DNA of 43,049 nt from an uncultured Clostridia bacterium (GCA_947629535.1 CANREC010000006.1:1-43049); one strand, 5' to 3'; positions 5,831 through 14,746 are shown, numbered from the stretch's first letter. Notes: generated from the sequence alone by a model not told the origin. Made by a program: numbers and translations.

Positions 5831-8438
5831 CTTGATCAATGGCCTGATCGGCGCCGCGATGGGTGTCTTATCCGCATTCCGGGACCATGACGATCCGGAT
5901 GAAGGTATTTTCAAGAAGTGTTTTGGAACATTTCTCGAAACATACACAGAGTTTATGGGAGACGCTCTGCAGACTTTCATCAGGGACGTCAAGTACCGCA
6001 GGGACAAAAATGTCGCCCTCAAAGAGGCGATCAAGATCCTGCGGAAGAAAAATATCGACGAGGCGACGTACAGAGGGATCCTTGATGACATAAAAAATGC
6101 CACGACCGAATCAAGCCCGCGCATCGAAACGCTCATCGGGAAGATCAAGGAACGCGTCTCCAAGCTCTTCGTCAAAGAGGAGAAACGCGACGCAAGGATC
6201 CTCTGCGACATCTATGACGAGATCCTGTTCTATTTCGACTATTCCGAATATCTGTGCGAGGTGTCTCCCCAAAGATACGCGCAACTCGATGAAGAGACGC
6301 GGAAAGCCTTCGATACCCTTCTTCAGCAGACGATCGAGGCTTATGTGCGGAGCGTGTTCAACAGAAGTCTCGAGGATAACGAGAAACTTCAAGCAACGGT
6401 CATCGTCACATCGCTGAAGAATTTCCTGACCGACGAACGGTTCATCGGGCAGTTTTCCAAAGGGATCAAAAAAGAGCTCGGCGAGCGGCTCACCAATGAG
6501 ATCGGCGACCACATCATCGAAAAACTTCTCACTTATTGTTCGGTTTCGAACGGCGGAAAGCTTGAGCTCAAGGAGATCGCCCTGTCGCGCTATGCGCCCA
6601 AATACATCCTTTCCGAGTGCCCCATATGCGGGTACTATGGGGAGAGGATCTATACGAACGAGAAGAACGCGACGACCTACTGCGCCGCCTGCGGGAGACG
6701 CTATTCGGTCGAACAGTATTCCGAGCCCGAACTTTTTGCCAAAATGGACCAGATGTTCGAGTCGAACAACAGTGCGCTCGAAGCCCTGCGCGAGCTTCTG
6801 AAAATGTATCAACAAGAGGGTCAGACTTCCGCGCAAGAGATCCTGAATAAGATCATTGATCTTGGCGACACAGTCATCGAAAGTAACGCCGAGCGCTCTG
6901 CGGAAGAATTGGCGCAGTTCGAAGAGCTCCGTTCGGAACTCAAAAAGGGTCTGGAAGGCTGCGTCGCCCAACAGCACCTCGAGAGCTTGCTCCATGCACA
7001 GGAGGACAACTTCGCCGATCTGAAGGAAAGCCTCATGAAACAAGCCGCTTCCGCCGACCGTTTCAATCCCGCCATGCTCGGCATGATGAAGGAAACGATC
7101 GATCAGCTCGTCAAGGTCAGCCAAAAGGCGGACAAGCAGAGCGCAGACGTTCAGAGCATTCTGGATTCTCTCAAGGGTATCAACGATCAAAACAGATCCT
7201 ACTATGAGAGATTGAGCCAAAAGACGGAGGACATCGGCGCACAGGTCAACCAGATCCTCGAATACGAGAGAAAGGTCTTTCCCGAGATGAACGAGCAGAT
7301 GTCTACGCTCTTGGAGTACGCCCAAAAAGCCGTCACGAAGGAATCTGTGGAAGAGATGACGTCCGCTCTCGGCGGGGACGTCAAAAAGGCGATCGCCGAC
7401 GCGGGGAGAACACTTTCCGCCATCACAGAATCGAGCATGGCGCAGATCATGTCTCAGATAGACAGTATCAATGCCAAAGGACTTTCGTCGGAAGGCCTCA
7501 GCCGCATGATCAAGGACGGTGGAACGCATCTCAGCGGGCAGATCAACGGCATGCAGCGCATTTTGCGCGAACATACGGAAAACAGCAAAGAGAACTTCCG
7601 CATCATCATCTCCATGCTGGAAGACCAGCGCGTCAGCCTCATGGCGTCCGTCGGGCTTCAGATGGGGCAGGAAGAATTCAAGAAGATATATCAAGGGAAG
7701 ATCCCGAGCATGTATCTCTATGACGAGGGCCTCGGGGGAGCGTTTGCCTGTCCCTACTGCGGCGCAACCGAGCCTCGCACGCTGAACGAGGACCAATATT
7801 GCCGCTGTAATGTGTGCGGGAACAAATTCCTCGGCGTCAACCCTTCTATTTCGGGTCTGAAGATCCCCAAAGGCGAGGACATCTGGACATTCCTGCATAA
7901 GAATTTCGGCAAGCCCCGCGACGATGTGCTCTACGCCACGGACGAAAGGGTCAAAAAATGGCGTGCCGCTCACACGGCAACGATGACAGTAAGGTCGTCT
8001 AAAAAGGCCGTCGATTTCTTCGATTCATTCAAGATCGAATTTCCCTCCGCGTGGCCGCAGGATGGGTTACTGATATTGCCGGAGCTCGCGATACGTGGAA
8101 ATGCAGCCATAAAATGTACGACGATCAACCAATTGACTGTCTTTGATACAGAGACGGCATCGAAGATAAAGACCTTGATCTTCTCGGATGATTCATCAGT
8201 CGCATTTATCGGTATGGTCAGATCCGGGAATTCGAACAAATCGATCAAAAGCGATCCGTTTGCCGACTTTCCCAATATATCCACAGTCGTGATCTGCGGG
8301 AAAAATAAGAAAATTGAATTAGGAGACAGCGCTTTGGAAAACTTCAGAAAAAATCTCGGATGGGGCAACAAGCTCTACGGCGTCAATGCCGAGGACAGGA
8401 AAAACTTCTGGGAATATAAAAACGGAGAAAAAACATGA
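5823..8438 (+). CDS. Large coiled-coil protein with two zinc ribbons
   Basis: The 871-residue protein is not one I can name. It starts with a short hydrophobic stretch (INGLIGAAMGVLSAF) that could dock on a membrane. The first zinc ribbon has Cys266/Cys269 (CPIC) and Cys287/Cys290 (CAAC). Residues 300-600 are a long coiled coil with heptad Leu/Ile and Gln/Glu/Lys richness. A second zinc ribbon follows: CPYC at 643-646 and CNVC at 662-665. The C-terminal 170 residues are beta-rich, with short repeats such as IKTLIF and ISTVVICG that resemble leucine-rich-repeat strands. Stop and next start overlap as ATGA. A scaffold that positions the Hsp70-like ATPase or its clients would fit. That role is inference. 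Confidence 0.85.
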   Translation: MINLINGLIGAAMGVLSAFRDHDDPDEGIFKKCFGTFLETYTEFMGDALQTFIRDVKYRRDKNVALKEAIKILRKKNIDEATYRGILDDIKNATTESSPRIETLIGKIKERVSKLFVKEEKRDARILCDIYDEILFYFDYSEYLCEVSPQRYAQLDEETRKAFDTLLQQTIEAYVRSVFNRSLEDNEKLQATVIVTSLKNFLTDERFIGQFSKGIKKELGERLTNEIGDHIIEKLLTYCSVSNGGKLELKEIALSRYAPKYILSECPICGYYGERIYTNEKNATTYCAACGRRYSVEQYSEPELFAKMDQMFESNNSALEALRELLKMYQQEGQTSAQEILNKIIDLGDTVIESNAERSAEELAQFEELRSELKKGLEGCVAQQHLESLLHAQEDNFADLKESLMKQAASADRFNPAMLGMMKETIDQLVKVSQKADKQSADVQSILDSLKGINDQNRSYYERLSQKTEDIGAQVNQILEYERKVFPEMNEQMSTLLEYAQKAVTKESVEEMTSALGGDVKKAIADAGRTLSAITESSMAQIMSQIDSINAKGLSSEGLSRMIKDGGTHLSGQINGMQRILREHTENSKENFRIIISMLEDQRVSLMASVGLQMGQEEFKKIYQGKIPSMYLYDEGLGGAFACPYCGATEPRTLNEDQYCRCNVCGNKFLGVNPSISGLKIPKGEDIWTFLHKNFGKPRDDVLYATDERVKKWRAAHTATMTVRSSKKAVDFFDSFKIEFPSAWPQDGLLILPELAIRGNAAIKCTTINQLTVFDTETASKIKTLIFSDDSSVAFIGMVRSGNSNKSIKSDPFADFPNISTVVICGKNKKIELGDSALENFRKNLGWGNKLYGVNAEDRKNFWEYKNGEKT

Positions 8439-10021
8439 TCGCATTATTGGCAGACGAGGCGGGAAGATCATCGGCAGGCCAATGGATCACCATCGCCGTG
8501 ATCATGATCGTAACAGTGGCAGTGACAGTATTGGAGCTTTTCAAAGCGAGAAAAAACGGAGGAATCGATATGAGTAAACGAACGAAGGACAAACAGAATA
8601 AAAAAGACAAACAGAATAAAAAAGCAGAATCTGCAGAAAAAAACAAAGCGCCCACGCACGAGGGCGTGGCGTCGGAAAATACCACGAAGATGCCTGCCCA
8701 AAAGGCGCCTGCCCAAAAGGCGCCCTCCCCTTCGGAAGAGGAAAAACCGCGGATCCCCTTCGACCCCTATAAAGGCGGTCCTCGTAAGCAATTTCCGGTG
8801 ACAGAGCCCCAGGAGAGTGTAGCGCCTTCCGGACCCGAGGGCCATGACGATGCGGCGACGGAGAAGATGTCTTCCTTGCGCCCTGTTTCCGTCGAGACGG
8901 ACGAGGAGATGGTAGAGGTAGAGGAGCCCGAAACTGCGCAAGAGGAAGTCTCCGACCTCAAGCAAAATGCGTTCGTGTCCGTGCAGGAAACGCCTGATCC
9001 CGTTCAAGAAACGACGGACACAGCGCAGGAGGAAGCTCCCAAGCAGGAGGAAACTTCCAAACAAGAGGAAGCTCCCAAAAAGGAGAAAACTCCCAAACAG
9101 AAGAAAGCTCCCAAGCAAGAGAAGGCTCCCAAGCAGGAGAAGGCTCCCAAGCAGGAGGAAATTCCCGAACAAGAGGAAACACCCAAGCAGAAGGAAAAAC
9201 CCCAAAAGCCTATCGACAAAATATGGTGCAGAAAGGCGCTCAGAACTCGTGCGCACGAGCTTGAGGACGAAAACAGTAAACTACTGGACGAGCTCGAAGA
9301 GTTGAAAAGTCTCCTCGGGCTGAGAGAAGAAAAGCTTACCGAGGAGAAGGCCCGTTACAGTGATCTCGCTGCCCGTAATGAGGAATTGCAGCGGGACAAA
9401 GATTCTCTCCAAGTAGAGAACGGGCGGCTCATGAAAGAAAAAGAGGAGCAGGCCAGATCCGCACAAGAGGACAAAGAGAAACAAAACAGCGACTGGAAAA
9501 AACAGCGCGATGACCTTTTCAAGGAAAAAGAGAAATACAAAAATCAATGCGATGCCGATAATGAGAGCGAAAATAGAACCGTCAGATCCATGCAAGCGTT
9601 CCTCAAGGAGTGGAACGACGTATGCGCGGCGCTCAAGATCGACGCCGCAGTGAATACGCCCTGTACCACAGGGGATGACGTCGGCCGCATCCTCGCAAAC
9701 GAAGCCAAGAATGCGCTCGGTCCTCTGAAAACATTCTGCAAAGCGCAAGAGATCTTGCAACAGAAGTTGGATGAAGTCTCCTCGCAAATGAGTAGGCATG
9801 TCGAACTTTCCGCTCAGTCCGATTCCGACGATTATAAGACGTGGTGGCATCGGGTCGGGAATGAGTGCTATGCTTTTTTGGGGAATTTGCGTGATGATCT
9901 GAACTATCATGCCTTGATCCCCGACATCGAGCTGCATGAAAAAAATTATTTTGAGATAAAAGAAAAAATCGATGCATTCTTGGACAATATCATGAGGGAA
10001 GCATCAAACAGGAGAGGGTAA
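8435..10021 (+). CDS. Coiled-coil protein with optional membrane anchor and PKQE repeats
   Basis: The frame encodes 528 residues from ATG 8435, which overlaps the previous stop as ATGA. Residues 16-37 (WITIAVIMIVTVAVTV...) form one transmembrane helix. An in-frame ATG at 8570 has a much better ribosome site (GGAGG at 8558-8562, seven bases away) and would give a 483-residue soluble form. A disordered, charged linker follows, including a tandem repeat of the type APKQEK encoded by 18-base units at about 9029-9200. Residues 270-370 are coiled coil. The C-terminal 150 residues are helical. A long helix followed by a small helical domain, directly before an Hsp70-like gene, recalls GrpE-type nucleotide-exchange partners, but I see no GrpE motif. 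Confidence 0.82.
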   Translation: MIALLADEAGRSSAGQWITIAVIMIVTVAVTVLELFKARKNGGIDMSKRTKDKQNKKDKQNKKAESAEKNKAPTHEGVASENTTKMPAQKAPAQKAPSPSEEEKPRIPFDPYKGGPRKQFPVTEPQESVAPSGPEGHDDAATEKMSSLRPVSVETDEEMVEVEEPETAQEEVSDLKQNAFVSVQETPDPVQETTDTAQEEAPKQEETSKQEEAPKKEKTPKQKKAPKQEKAPKQEKAPKQEEIPEQEETPKQKEKPQKPIDKIWCRKALRTRAHELEDENSKLLDELEELKSLLGLREEKLTEEKARYSDLAARNEELQRDKDSLQVENGRLMKEKEEQARSAQEDKEKQNSDWKKQRDDLFKEKEKYKNQCDADNESENRTVRSMQAFLKEWNDVCAALKIDAAVNTPCTTGDDVGRILANEAKNALGPLKTFCKAQEILQQKLDEVSSQMSRHVELSAQSDSDDYKTWWHRVGNECYAFLGNLRDDLNYHALIPDIELHEKNYFEIKEKIDAFLDNIMREASNRRG

Positions 10022-10022
10022 G

Positions 10023-12002
10023 ATGGGTAGAATTCAAATTGGTATCGATTTTGGTAGTACATACACCTATGTGTATATGATGGAGACAGGATCCAACTCT
10101 CTTCAGCGTGTCGGAGAACAGGTGCTGTATGAAAATCAAGCGGGGATCCCTACAAAAATCGGGAAATACACAGATTCGGACGGGTCATTAAGGACATCGA
10201 TCGGCATGATGGCGCAGTACCGTTTCTTGAACGATAAGTTGACCCGTGCTTCTCAGCATACCTTTGAGAGACGCAATCTCAAGCGGTCTTTAAGAGAAGA
10301 GTACTCGTTGGAAAATCCTACGGGAGAGCAAGAAAGGCAATTCCAAACGGATAAAGAGGACATCACTGAATTTTTCAGACAGATCTTTCATGGGACAGAT
10401 GAGAATTTCCGAGGAAGGATCGACGAAGTGGAGAAGATCGTCTTCGGATGTCCCGCGCCGACGCCCGAGGACGCGGGAGACGAGTCCGAGGACCAGGGCG
10501 TGACGGATGAACTCTCCTATTCGGCACAATTGAAAGAGATATTGCAAGAGATCTTTCCGAATTTATCAAGTGACGCCATTATTCCGTATCCCGAGCCCGT
10601 CTTGGCGGGCTTTGCGATCATCCGTTCGCAGCTTTCGGAAGGGCCTTTCCCCGACGGCACCTATCTGTTTGTCGACTTGGGCGGCAGCACAAATGACTAT
10701 ACGATCCTTTCCGTAAAGGGCGGGGAACTGGAAAACAACAAGCCCCTCTACCACAGCACACAGGGGGGGATGGGCCCCTCCGGGTCATGGTACGATTCCA
10801 AAATGACGGACGCTGTTCCCGGCCTCACGAAATATATGGCCCAGAGAGCCAAGGAAAAGATATTCGCATCCGCCAAAAGAGACCCCACCTTCGATGACGT
10901 CGGCAATGCAATGGCCGAGATGCCTGACGGGCATCAAAAACAAGTGAAATTCCGCTATAAGAGGGAACCAGGCAGGATAGAACCTCCCGAAGATCAGGAT
11001 TGCATTTGTTGCTATTTGTGCGACGATTGTGAATTTGAAAAGTTGTATGATCAAACTGCCAGACGGGCCGCAAGGGTAGTGGAAACTGCCTTTGAGGCTA
11101 ATCCCGAGATCGTCCTCGACCGAGTGTATTTTGTCGGAGGCTCTGCGCGGATGCGTCCCCTGCGGAAACGCATCATGGATAAAATCAAAGAAACATGCGG
11201 CGATAAGCTCAGAGACGGCTCCTGTGATTATATCGGAGAGTACGGCGACAGCGCGGACGCCGTGATGGGACAGGAAAGAGAGCCGCTGACTTGCTCCAAC
11301 ATCGTCGCCTACGGCGCAGTCCTCATGGCACATGAGGGAATAGTCATTGCCCCCGATCCATTGGAGGGGATCCGATGTGCCTTTGGCAGCAAAAACGAAA
11401 ACATAATTTTTAAGGTATCTACCGAACCGCTTTCGGGCCAATTGACAGGCAAGCCTGAACATCAGATCGCTTATTTCGGAGTTAAGCATGAAAGCACGTC
11501 TGACGAACGAGATGAAAAAGGTCGCAGAACGATCAAAATATCTGTAAGCAATACCCAGAAACCGAAAAATAATCAAAAACCGGTTACTGTTTCCTACAAA
11601 CGACGTCCACAAAGTATTCCGTTTTGGATAATAGCACGTCATGGAGGCGATGATTTTCGCTATCCGAAACATGGCACCTATCAATTCCCCATTAGCGGTC
11701 TGGAATTTGTTGGGAATAAAAAGAACATCCTGAGGATCTTCTTGCTATATACGGTAGAGAGGGATTTCTATGTTCTGTTGCTTCCAAATGCCAAGAAGGG
11801 ACTTTCCGAGTATCCTAAAAATTATAGCAACACGGAACTCATAGATAACATCGATCTAAAGAACGCTCGAATTTATTCTTTACAAATGGATACACCGGAA
11901 AATGGAGAAGGCGGTAGAAAATTCACATCTAACGCAAAAAACAATTCGGATGAAATGAAACTTATCAAAGAATTCATTGATAAATGTGGGACGAAAAAAT
12001 AA
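10023..12002 (+). CDS. Hsp70/DnaK-like ATPase with Cys cluster and divergent C-terminus
   Basis: This 659-residue protein has the actin/Hsp70 ATPase core: phosphate-1 loop IGIDFGSTYTYV at residues 6-17, phosphate-2 loop FVDLGGSTNDYTI at 216-228, and adenosine loop VYFVGGSARMRPL at 368-380. It is not the housekeeping DnaK. The region after residue 450 is a beta-rich domain without the DnaK substrate-binding signature or C-terminal lid. The ATPase half also carries an inserted cluster CICCYLCDDC (327-336), which could bind metal. Its start lies one base after the preceding stop. The last third is visibly richer in A+T than the ATPase half. I infer a specialised chaperone-like or assembly ATPase served by its operon partners. 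Confidence 0.88.
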   Translation: MGRIQIGIDFGSTYTYVYMMETGSNSLQRVGEQVLYENQAGIPTKIGKYTDSDGSLRTSIGMMAQYRFLNDKLTRASQHTFERRNLKRSLREEYSLENPTGEQERQFQTDKEDITEFFRQIFHGTDENFRGRIDEVEKIVFGCPAPTPEDAGDESEDQGVTDELSYSAQLKEILQEIFPNLSSDAIIPYPEPVLAGFAIIRSQLSEGPFPDGTYLFVDLGGSTNDYTILSVKGGELENNKPLYHSTQGGMGPSGSWYDSKMTDAVPGLTKYMAQRAKEKIFASAKRDPTFDDVGNAMAEMPDGHQKQVKFRYKREPGRIEPPEDQDCICCYLCDDCEFEKLYDQTARRAARVVETAFEANPEIVLDRVYFVGGSARMRPLRKRIMDKIKETCGDKLRDGSCDYIGEYGDSADAVMGQEREPLTCSNIVAYGAVLMAHEGIVIAPDPLEGIRCAFGSKNENIIFKVSTEPLSGQLTGKPEHQIAYFGVKHESTSDERDEKGRRTIKISVSNTQKPKNNQKPVTVSYKRRPQSIPFWIIARHGGDDFRYPKHGTYQFPISGLEFVGNKKNILRIFLLYTVERDFYVLLLPNAKKGLSEYPKNYSNTELIDNIDLKNARIYSLQMDTPENGEGGRKFTSNAKNNSDEMKLIKEFIDKCGTKK

Positions 12003-12018
12003 GGGGAGGAAAAAAATA

Positions 12019-13344
12019 ATGAGTGGATTGCAATTTTCTGATTTTGATTCGGACGATTTCGATGAAATTGAGGAAATGGACGAAGAAACGAAACAGCCCG
12101 AGTCTTCGGGTAGGGAAAAAATGGATTTTGAGGATTTTTCGGATAACGAGACACCCCAAACCGACTTGAGCCCCATTTTAACCATGCTCGGCGAGCTCAA
12201 AGTGCTCGTGGAGGGCATGTCGGCGAGCAAAAACGAGGCAGATCTTGCGCCGCTCACACAGCAGCTTAACGATTTGCAGAAGAATGTCACTAGCGTCGCC
12301 GCCGCAATGGGGAAAAACGGCCCCGTCGGGAGCCTATCGGGCAAATTTGATTCCCTCGAAAGATCTTTCAAAGATGTCGCCGATGCCGTCGGTGACCAAA
12401 ACGGGGAGATGGCGCTGAAATTCGACGGAGCCATCAAATATTTTGATAAGTCTTTTCAAACCGCGAACCAAAATTTGGAGAATTTGACCAAGACTGTCGA
12501 GTACAATAAAAAGGCCACGGACGGAACGTTGGGGCAAACAAAGCAGGACATTTCTACGAAGTTCGAGGAGACCTACATCAATTTCAAGAATGAACTTTCA
12601 GACGGTCTGGAAAAGCTCCGCAGCTCGATCGAAAAGGCGTCTCAAGAACAGACTAGGTCCGCAGGGGAGCGGGAAGGGGATCTTCAAAAGAAGATCGTCG
12701 AGTGGACGGCCAAGCTCGGCATATTGACCCAAGACGTCGCTTTATTCAAGAACATATTGGCCCAAGGCCTCGGCGCGATCGAGACCAAAGTCGCGCAAAA
12801 GGTCGAAAGCACGCTGAAAACCGTCGTCCCGCAAACGATCAAAAACGACGAGATCGCCCAAAAAGTTTCCGCAGCCGTCAAGTCGACCGTCTCGCAGGAG
12901 CTTCAAACGGCCGTTTCCGCGAACTTCAAGGCGCTCAGCGATCAGATGGAGACAATGTCGCGTTCGGTCAGTGCGGCTTTGGAGGAGATCGGAAACGTCA
13001 AGGAAAAACTCGAAACGGAGATCGTCCCCCGAACGGAAAAAGCACAGCGAAAAAACAGGGAGAACACAGTCTACCTGCTTTCAACGCTGATTTTTGCAAT
13101 GGTCAGCGGACTGAACATCTTCCTCTTGATCATGGGACAGCCCGCCATGCTTACGGACCTTCGCCAGCTCTACCTTGCGGCGTTCAGTTTCGTCGCCATC
13201 TCCGTGGCAAGCGTCATTCTCTTCGGCTTCGTCAAGGCCATGGATGTGAGCCCGGAAGAGAAGAAACACTACGGCTATTACATCATCACGGCTCTTCTTT
13301 CAGCCACAGCATTTGTGCTCGCCATGGTCGCCTGCTGGGCTTAA
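12019..13344 (+). CDS. Coiled-coil protein with C-terminal membrane domain, last gene of Hsp70-like operon
   Basis: The start is ATG 12019 behind AGGGGAGG. An upstream in-frame ATG at 11977 lies inside the Hsp70-like gene and has no ribosome site. The 441-residue product begins with an acidic disordered segment (SDFDSDDFDEIEEMDEE). About 280 residues of coiled coil with methyl-accepting-like Ala/Ser/Gln composition follow, and then three hydrophobic helices at about 352-374, 384-408 and 420-439. It would sit in the membrane with a long cytoplasmic rod. I do not recognise a family. It may anchor the soluble parts of the operon's complex to the membrane, together with the long form of the 8435 gene. 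No terminator hairpin directly follows. Confidence 0.83.
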   Translation: MSGLQFSDFDSDDFDEIEEMDEETKQPESSGREKMDFEDFSDNETPQTDLSPILTMLGELKVLVEGMSASKNEADLAPLTQQLNDLQKNVTSVAAAMGKNGPVGSLSGKFDSLERSFKDVADAVGDQNGEMALKFDGAIKYFDKSFQTANQNLENLTKTVEYNKKATDGTLGQTKQDISTKFEETYINFKNELSDGLEKLRSSIEKASQEQTRSAGEREGDLQKKIVEWTAKLGILTQDVALFKNILAQGLGAIETKVAQKVESTLKTVVPQTIKNDEIAQKVSAAVKSTVSQELQTAVSANFKALSDQMETMSRSVSAALEEIGNVKEKLETEIVPRTEKAQRKNRENTVYLLSTLIFAMVSGLNIFLLIMGQPAMLTDLRQLYLAAFSFVAISVASVILFGFVKAMDVSPEEKKHYGYYIITALLSATAFVLAMVACWA

Positions 13345-13667
13345 GCGCGGAAGGGCAGGGGATAGAGCGCACAGGCGTCGGGATCCGTATATGTCCGTAA
13401 AAAATACTGCCCGTCGTCCATGGCAACGATGTAAATGGAGATGTCGCTCTGCCGCCTGCAAGAGCTTTGGATATCGATCTGAACGGTCTGGACGCTCCCG
13501 TCTGCATGTTTGCAATACACAAACACGTTGACGCTCCCCGTTATCTCAAAGATGCGGAAACAGTGCCCTTCAGTCTCTTCTCTGTTGCGGAAATCCTGTT
13601 CGCGGATGACGGGCAGTGCGATCTCCATCGGGTACCCGTTCCAAATCGTGATAAGTCCTATCTGCAT
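13341..13667 (-). CDS. Small protein of unknown function
   Basis: A minus-strand frame of 108 residues starts at ATG 13667 with AAGAGGT just upstream. It ends convergently, overlapping the stop region of the Hsp70-like operon by four bases. The product looks like a small soluble beta-rich protein (ITIWNGYP, VNVFVYCKHADGS, IYIVAMDDGQYFL) with four cysteines. Its composition is natural, unlike the competing plus-strand frames. I do not recognise it. No clear promoter is visible upstream, though a perfect short palindrome (AATAAC-A-GTTATT, 13711-13723) lies about 45 bases before the start. Confidence 0.5.
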   Translation of the reverse strand: MQIGLITIWNGYPMEIALPVIREQDFRNREETEGHCFRIFEITGSVNVFVYCKHADGSVQTVQIDIQSSCRRQSDISIYIVAMDDGQYFLRTYTDPDACALYPLPFRA

Positions 13668-13763
13668 ACATACCTCTTACAGCAAGATGTTACACGATGG
13701 GGAAACAAAAAATAACAGTTATTGTGTCATAAATTGTATTTTATGAAGGGATCTTTCCCGCCT

Positions 13764-13790
13764 GCGGGCCGTACTCGGCCCGCATTTTTC
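13764..13790 (+). terminator. Terminator-like hairpin
   Basis: GCGGGCCG (13764-13771) pairs with CGGCCCGC (13776-13783) around a four-base loop and is followed by ATTTTTC. It could end read-through from the Hsp70-like operon. Confidence 0.6.
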
Positions 13791-13791
13791 T

Positions 13792-13818
13792 ATGAAAAGA
13801 CCCTCGCGTTTGCGAGGG
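13792..13818 (-). terminator. Terminator of the YiiX-like gene
   Basis: CCCTCGC (13801-13807) and GCGAGGG (13812-13818) form a seven-pair stem with loop GTTT. On the minus strand it is followed by TCTTTTC. It lies 35 bases after the stop of the 13853-14725 gene. Confidence 0.75.
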
Positions 13819-13852
13819 CGGAAGAACAATATAGATCAATTCCCTGCGGCGG

Positions 13853-14725
13853 TCAGGTCCAAAGTTTGTCAGGGTCGAACCCGTACACCTGCACGACTTC
13901 GAGAAGGGGCGAGGCGGCGATGTCGTCGGGCGTGACGAGCGGCCCGCCCGTGGGGTCCAAATCGTACCCTGCATTCAAAAAGGACTGCCAGACGAGATGG
14001 GCGCAGTGCGTCGACGTCGGCGTCCGCCCGTCCTTGCACTGGTCCTTCGGCAGGAAAAATCCCACAAACACATTGTAGGAAAGCCCCGTGAGCGCGTTCT
14101 CGGCATCGGACGCGATCTTTGCCCGCGTCGCCGCGTCCGCGTCCTTCAGTCTGAGGACCATAAAATTCGATGATTTTTGGAACCACGCCGTGCCGCCGAC
14201 GGAGATCCTGCTGTCAACGCCGATCGCGATCGACTGGAGCAGAGATCCGCTCGGACCGTTGGTGACGAGCGCCGCATGCCCGTGTCTCCACCCGAAGAGA
14301 TGGGTCGACGACGACACGAGAATGTCTCCCGCCTCGAGCGGCACGATCGGCGCCGTGAAGTCCTTCCCCGTTTGAGGGTCTCTGAGCTTGTCGTGCGGGG
14401 TGATCGGCGTCGTGTATGCGTGATAGACCTCTCCCTCGAAAAAGAACGATTCCTGAAAGAGGGGGAGCCTTGAACGCGAAACGCTGTCCGCGCCCGCCTT
14501 GGTGAGCCCCGTCTGGCGGTAGATCGTCTCATAATCCTCATCCGTCCATTCCGCCTTCGCGATGAGAGGGGAGAGGTCGATCTTCTCATAGGAAGGAAGA
14601 ATGCGGGCGCTCCGCTCGCATACGCCGTCCGCGACCGCAAAAAAGGCGCCCAATACTGTGATGAGCATACAGAAACATGTGAACACGGCAAGCACGATCG
14701 TCCATGCCCGATATCTCTTCTCCAT
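13853..14725 (-). CDS. Membrane-anchored YiiX-like (permuted NlpC/P60) cysteine hydrolase
   Basis: The start is ATG 14725 behind AAGGAGG, giving 290 residues. Upstream in-frame starts lie within or before the promoter. An N-terminal transmembrane helix (residues about 9-31) is followed by an extracytoplasmic domain with the order typical of permuted papain-like amidases. GDILVSS comes first, then GHAALVT with His150, and near the end THCAHLVWQSFLNAG with Cys241. The closing segment GGPLVTPDDIAASP matches the YiiX/YebB group, where a similar PDDI-SP motif follows the Cys. The likely substrate is an amide bond in the cell envelope or a lipid-linked acyl group. Which of these is not visible. It is a single-gene unit with its own promoter and terminator. 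Confidence 0.82.
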   Translation of the reverse strand: MEKRYRAWTIVLAVFTCFCMLITVLGAFFAVADGVCERSARILPSYEKIDLSPLIAKAEWTDEDYETIYRQTGLTKAGADSVSRSRLPLFQESFFFEGEVYHAYTTPITPHDKLRDPQTGKDFTAPIVPLEAGDILVSSSTHLFGWRHGHAALVTNGPSGSLLQSIAIGVDSRISVGGTAWFQKSSNFMVLRLKDADAATRAKIASDAENALTGLSYNVFVGFFLPKDQCKDGRTPTSTHCAHLVWQSFLNAGYDLDPTGGPLVTPDDIAASPLLEVVQVYGFDPDKLWT

Positions 14726-14746
14726 GCGGCGCCTCCTTATAAAAAC

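Noticed and set aside
6111-7973. Minus-strand open frame of 620 codons opposite the zinc-ribbon coiled-coil gene
   Set aside because: It reads as the complement of heptad repeats (Leu/His/Phe-rich) with no start signal, while the plus gene is coupled to its neighbours by overlaps.
13467-13715. Plus-strand 82-codon frame opposite the small unknown gene
   Set aside because: It has no ribosome site and less natural composition than the minus-strand frame at 13341-13667.
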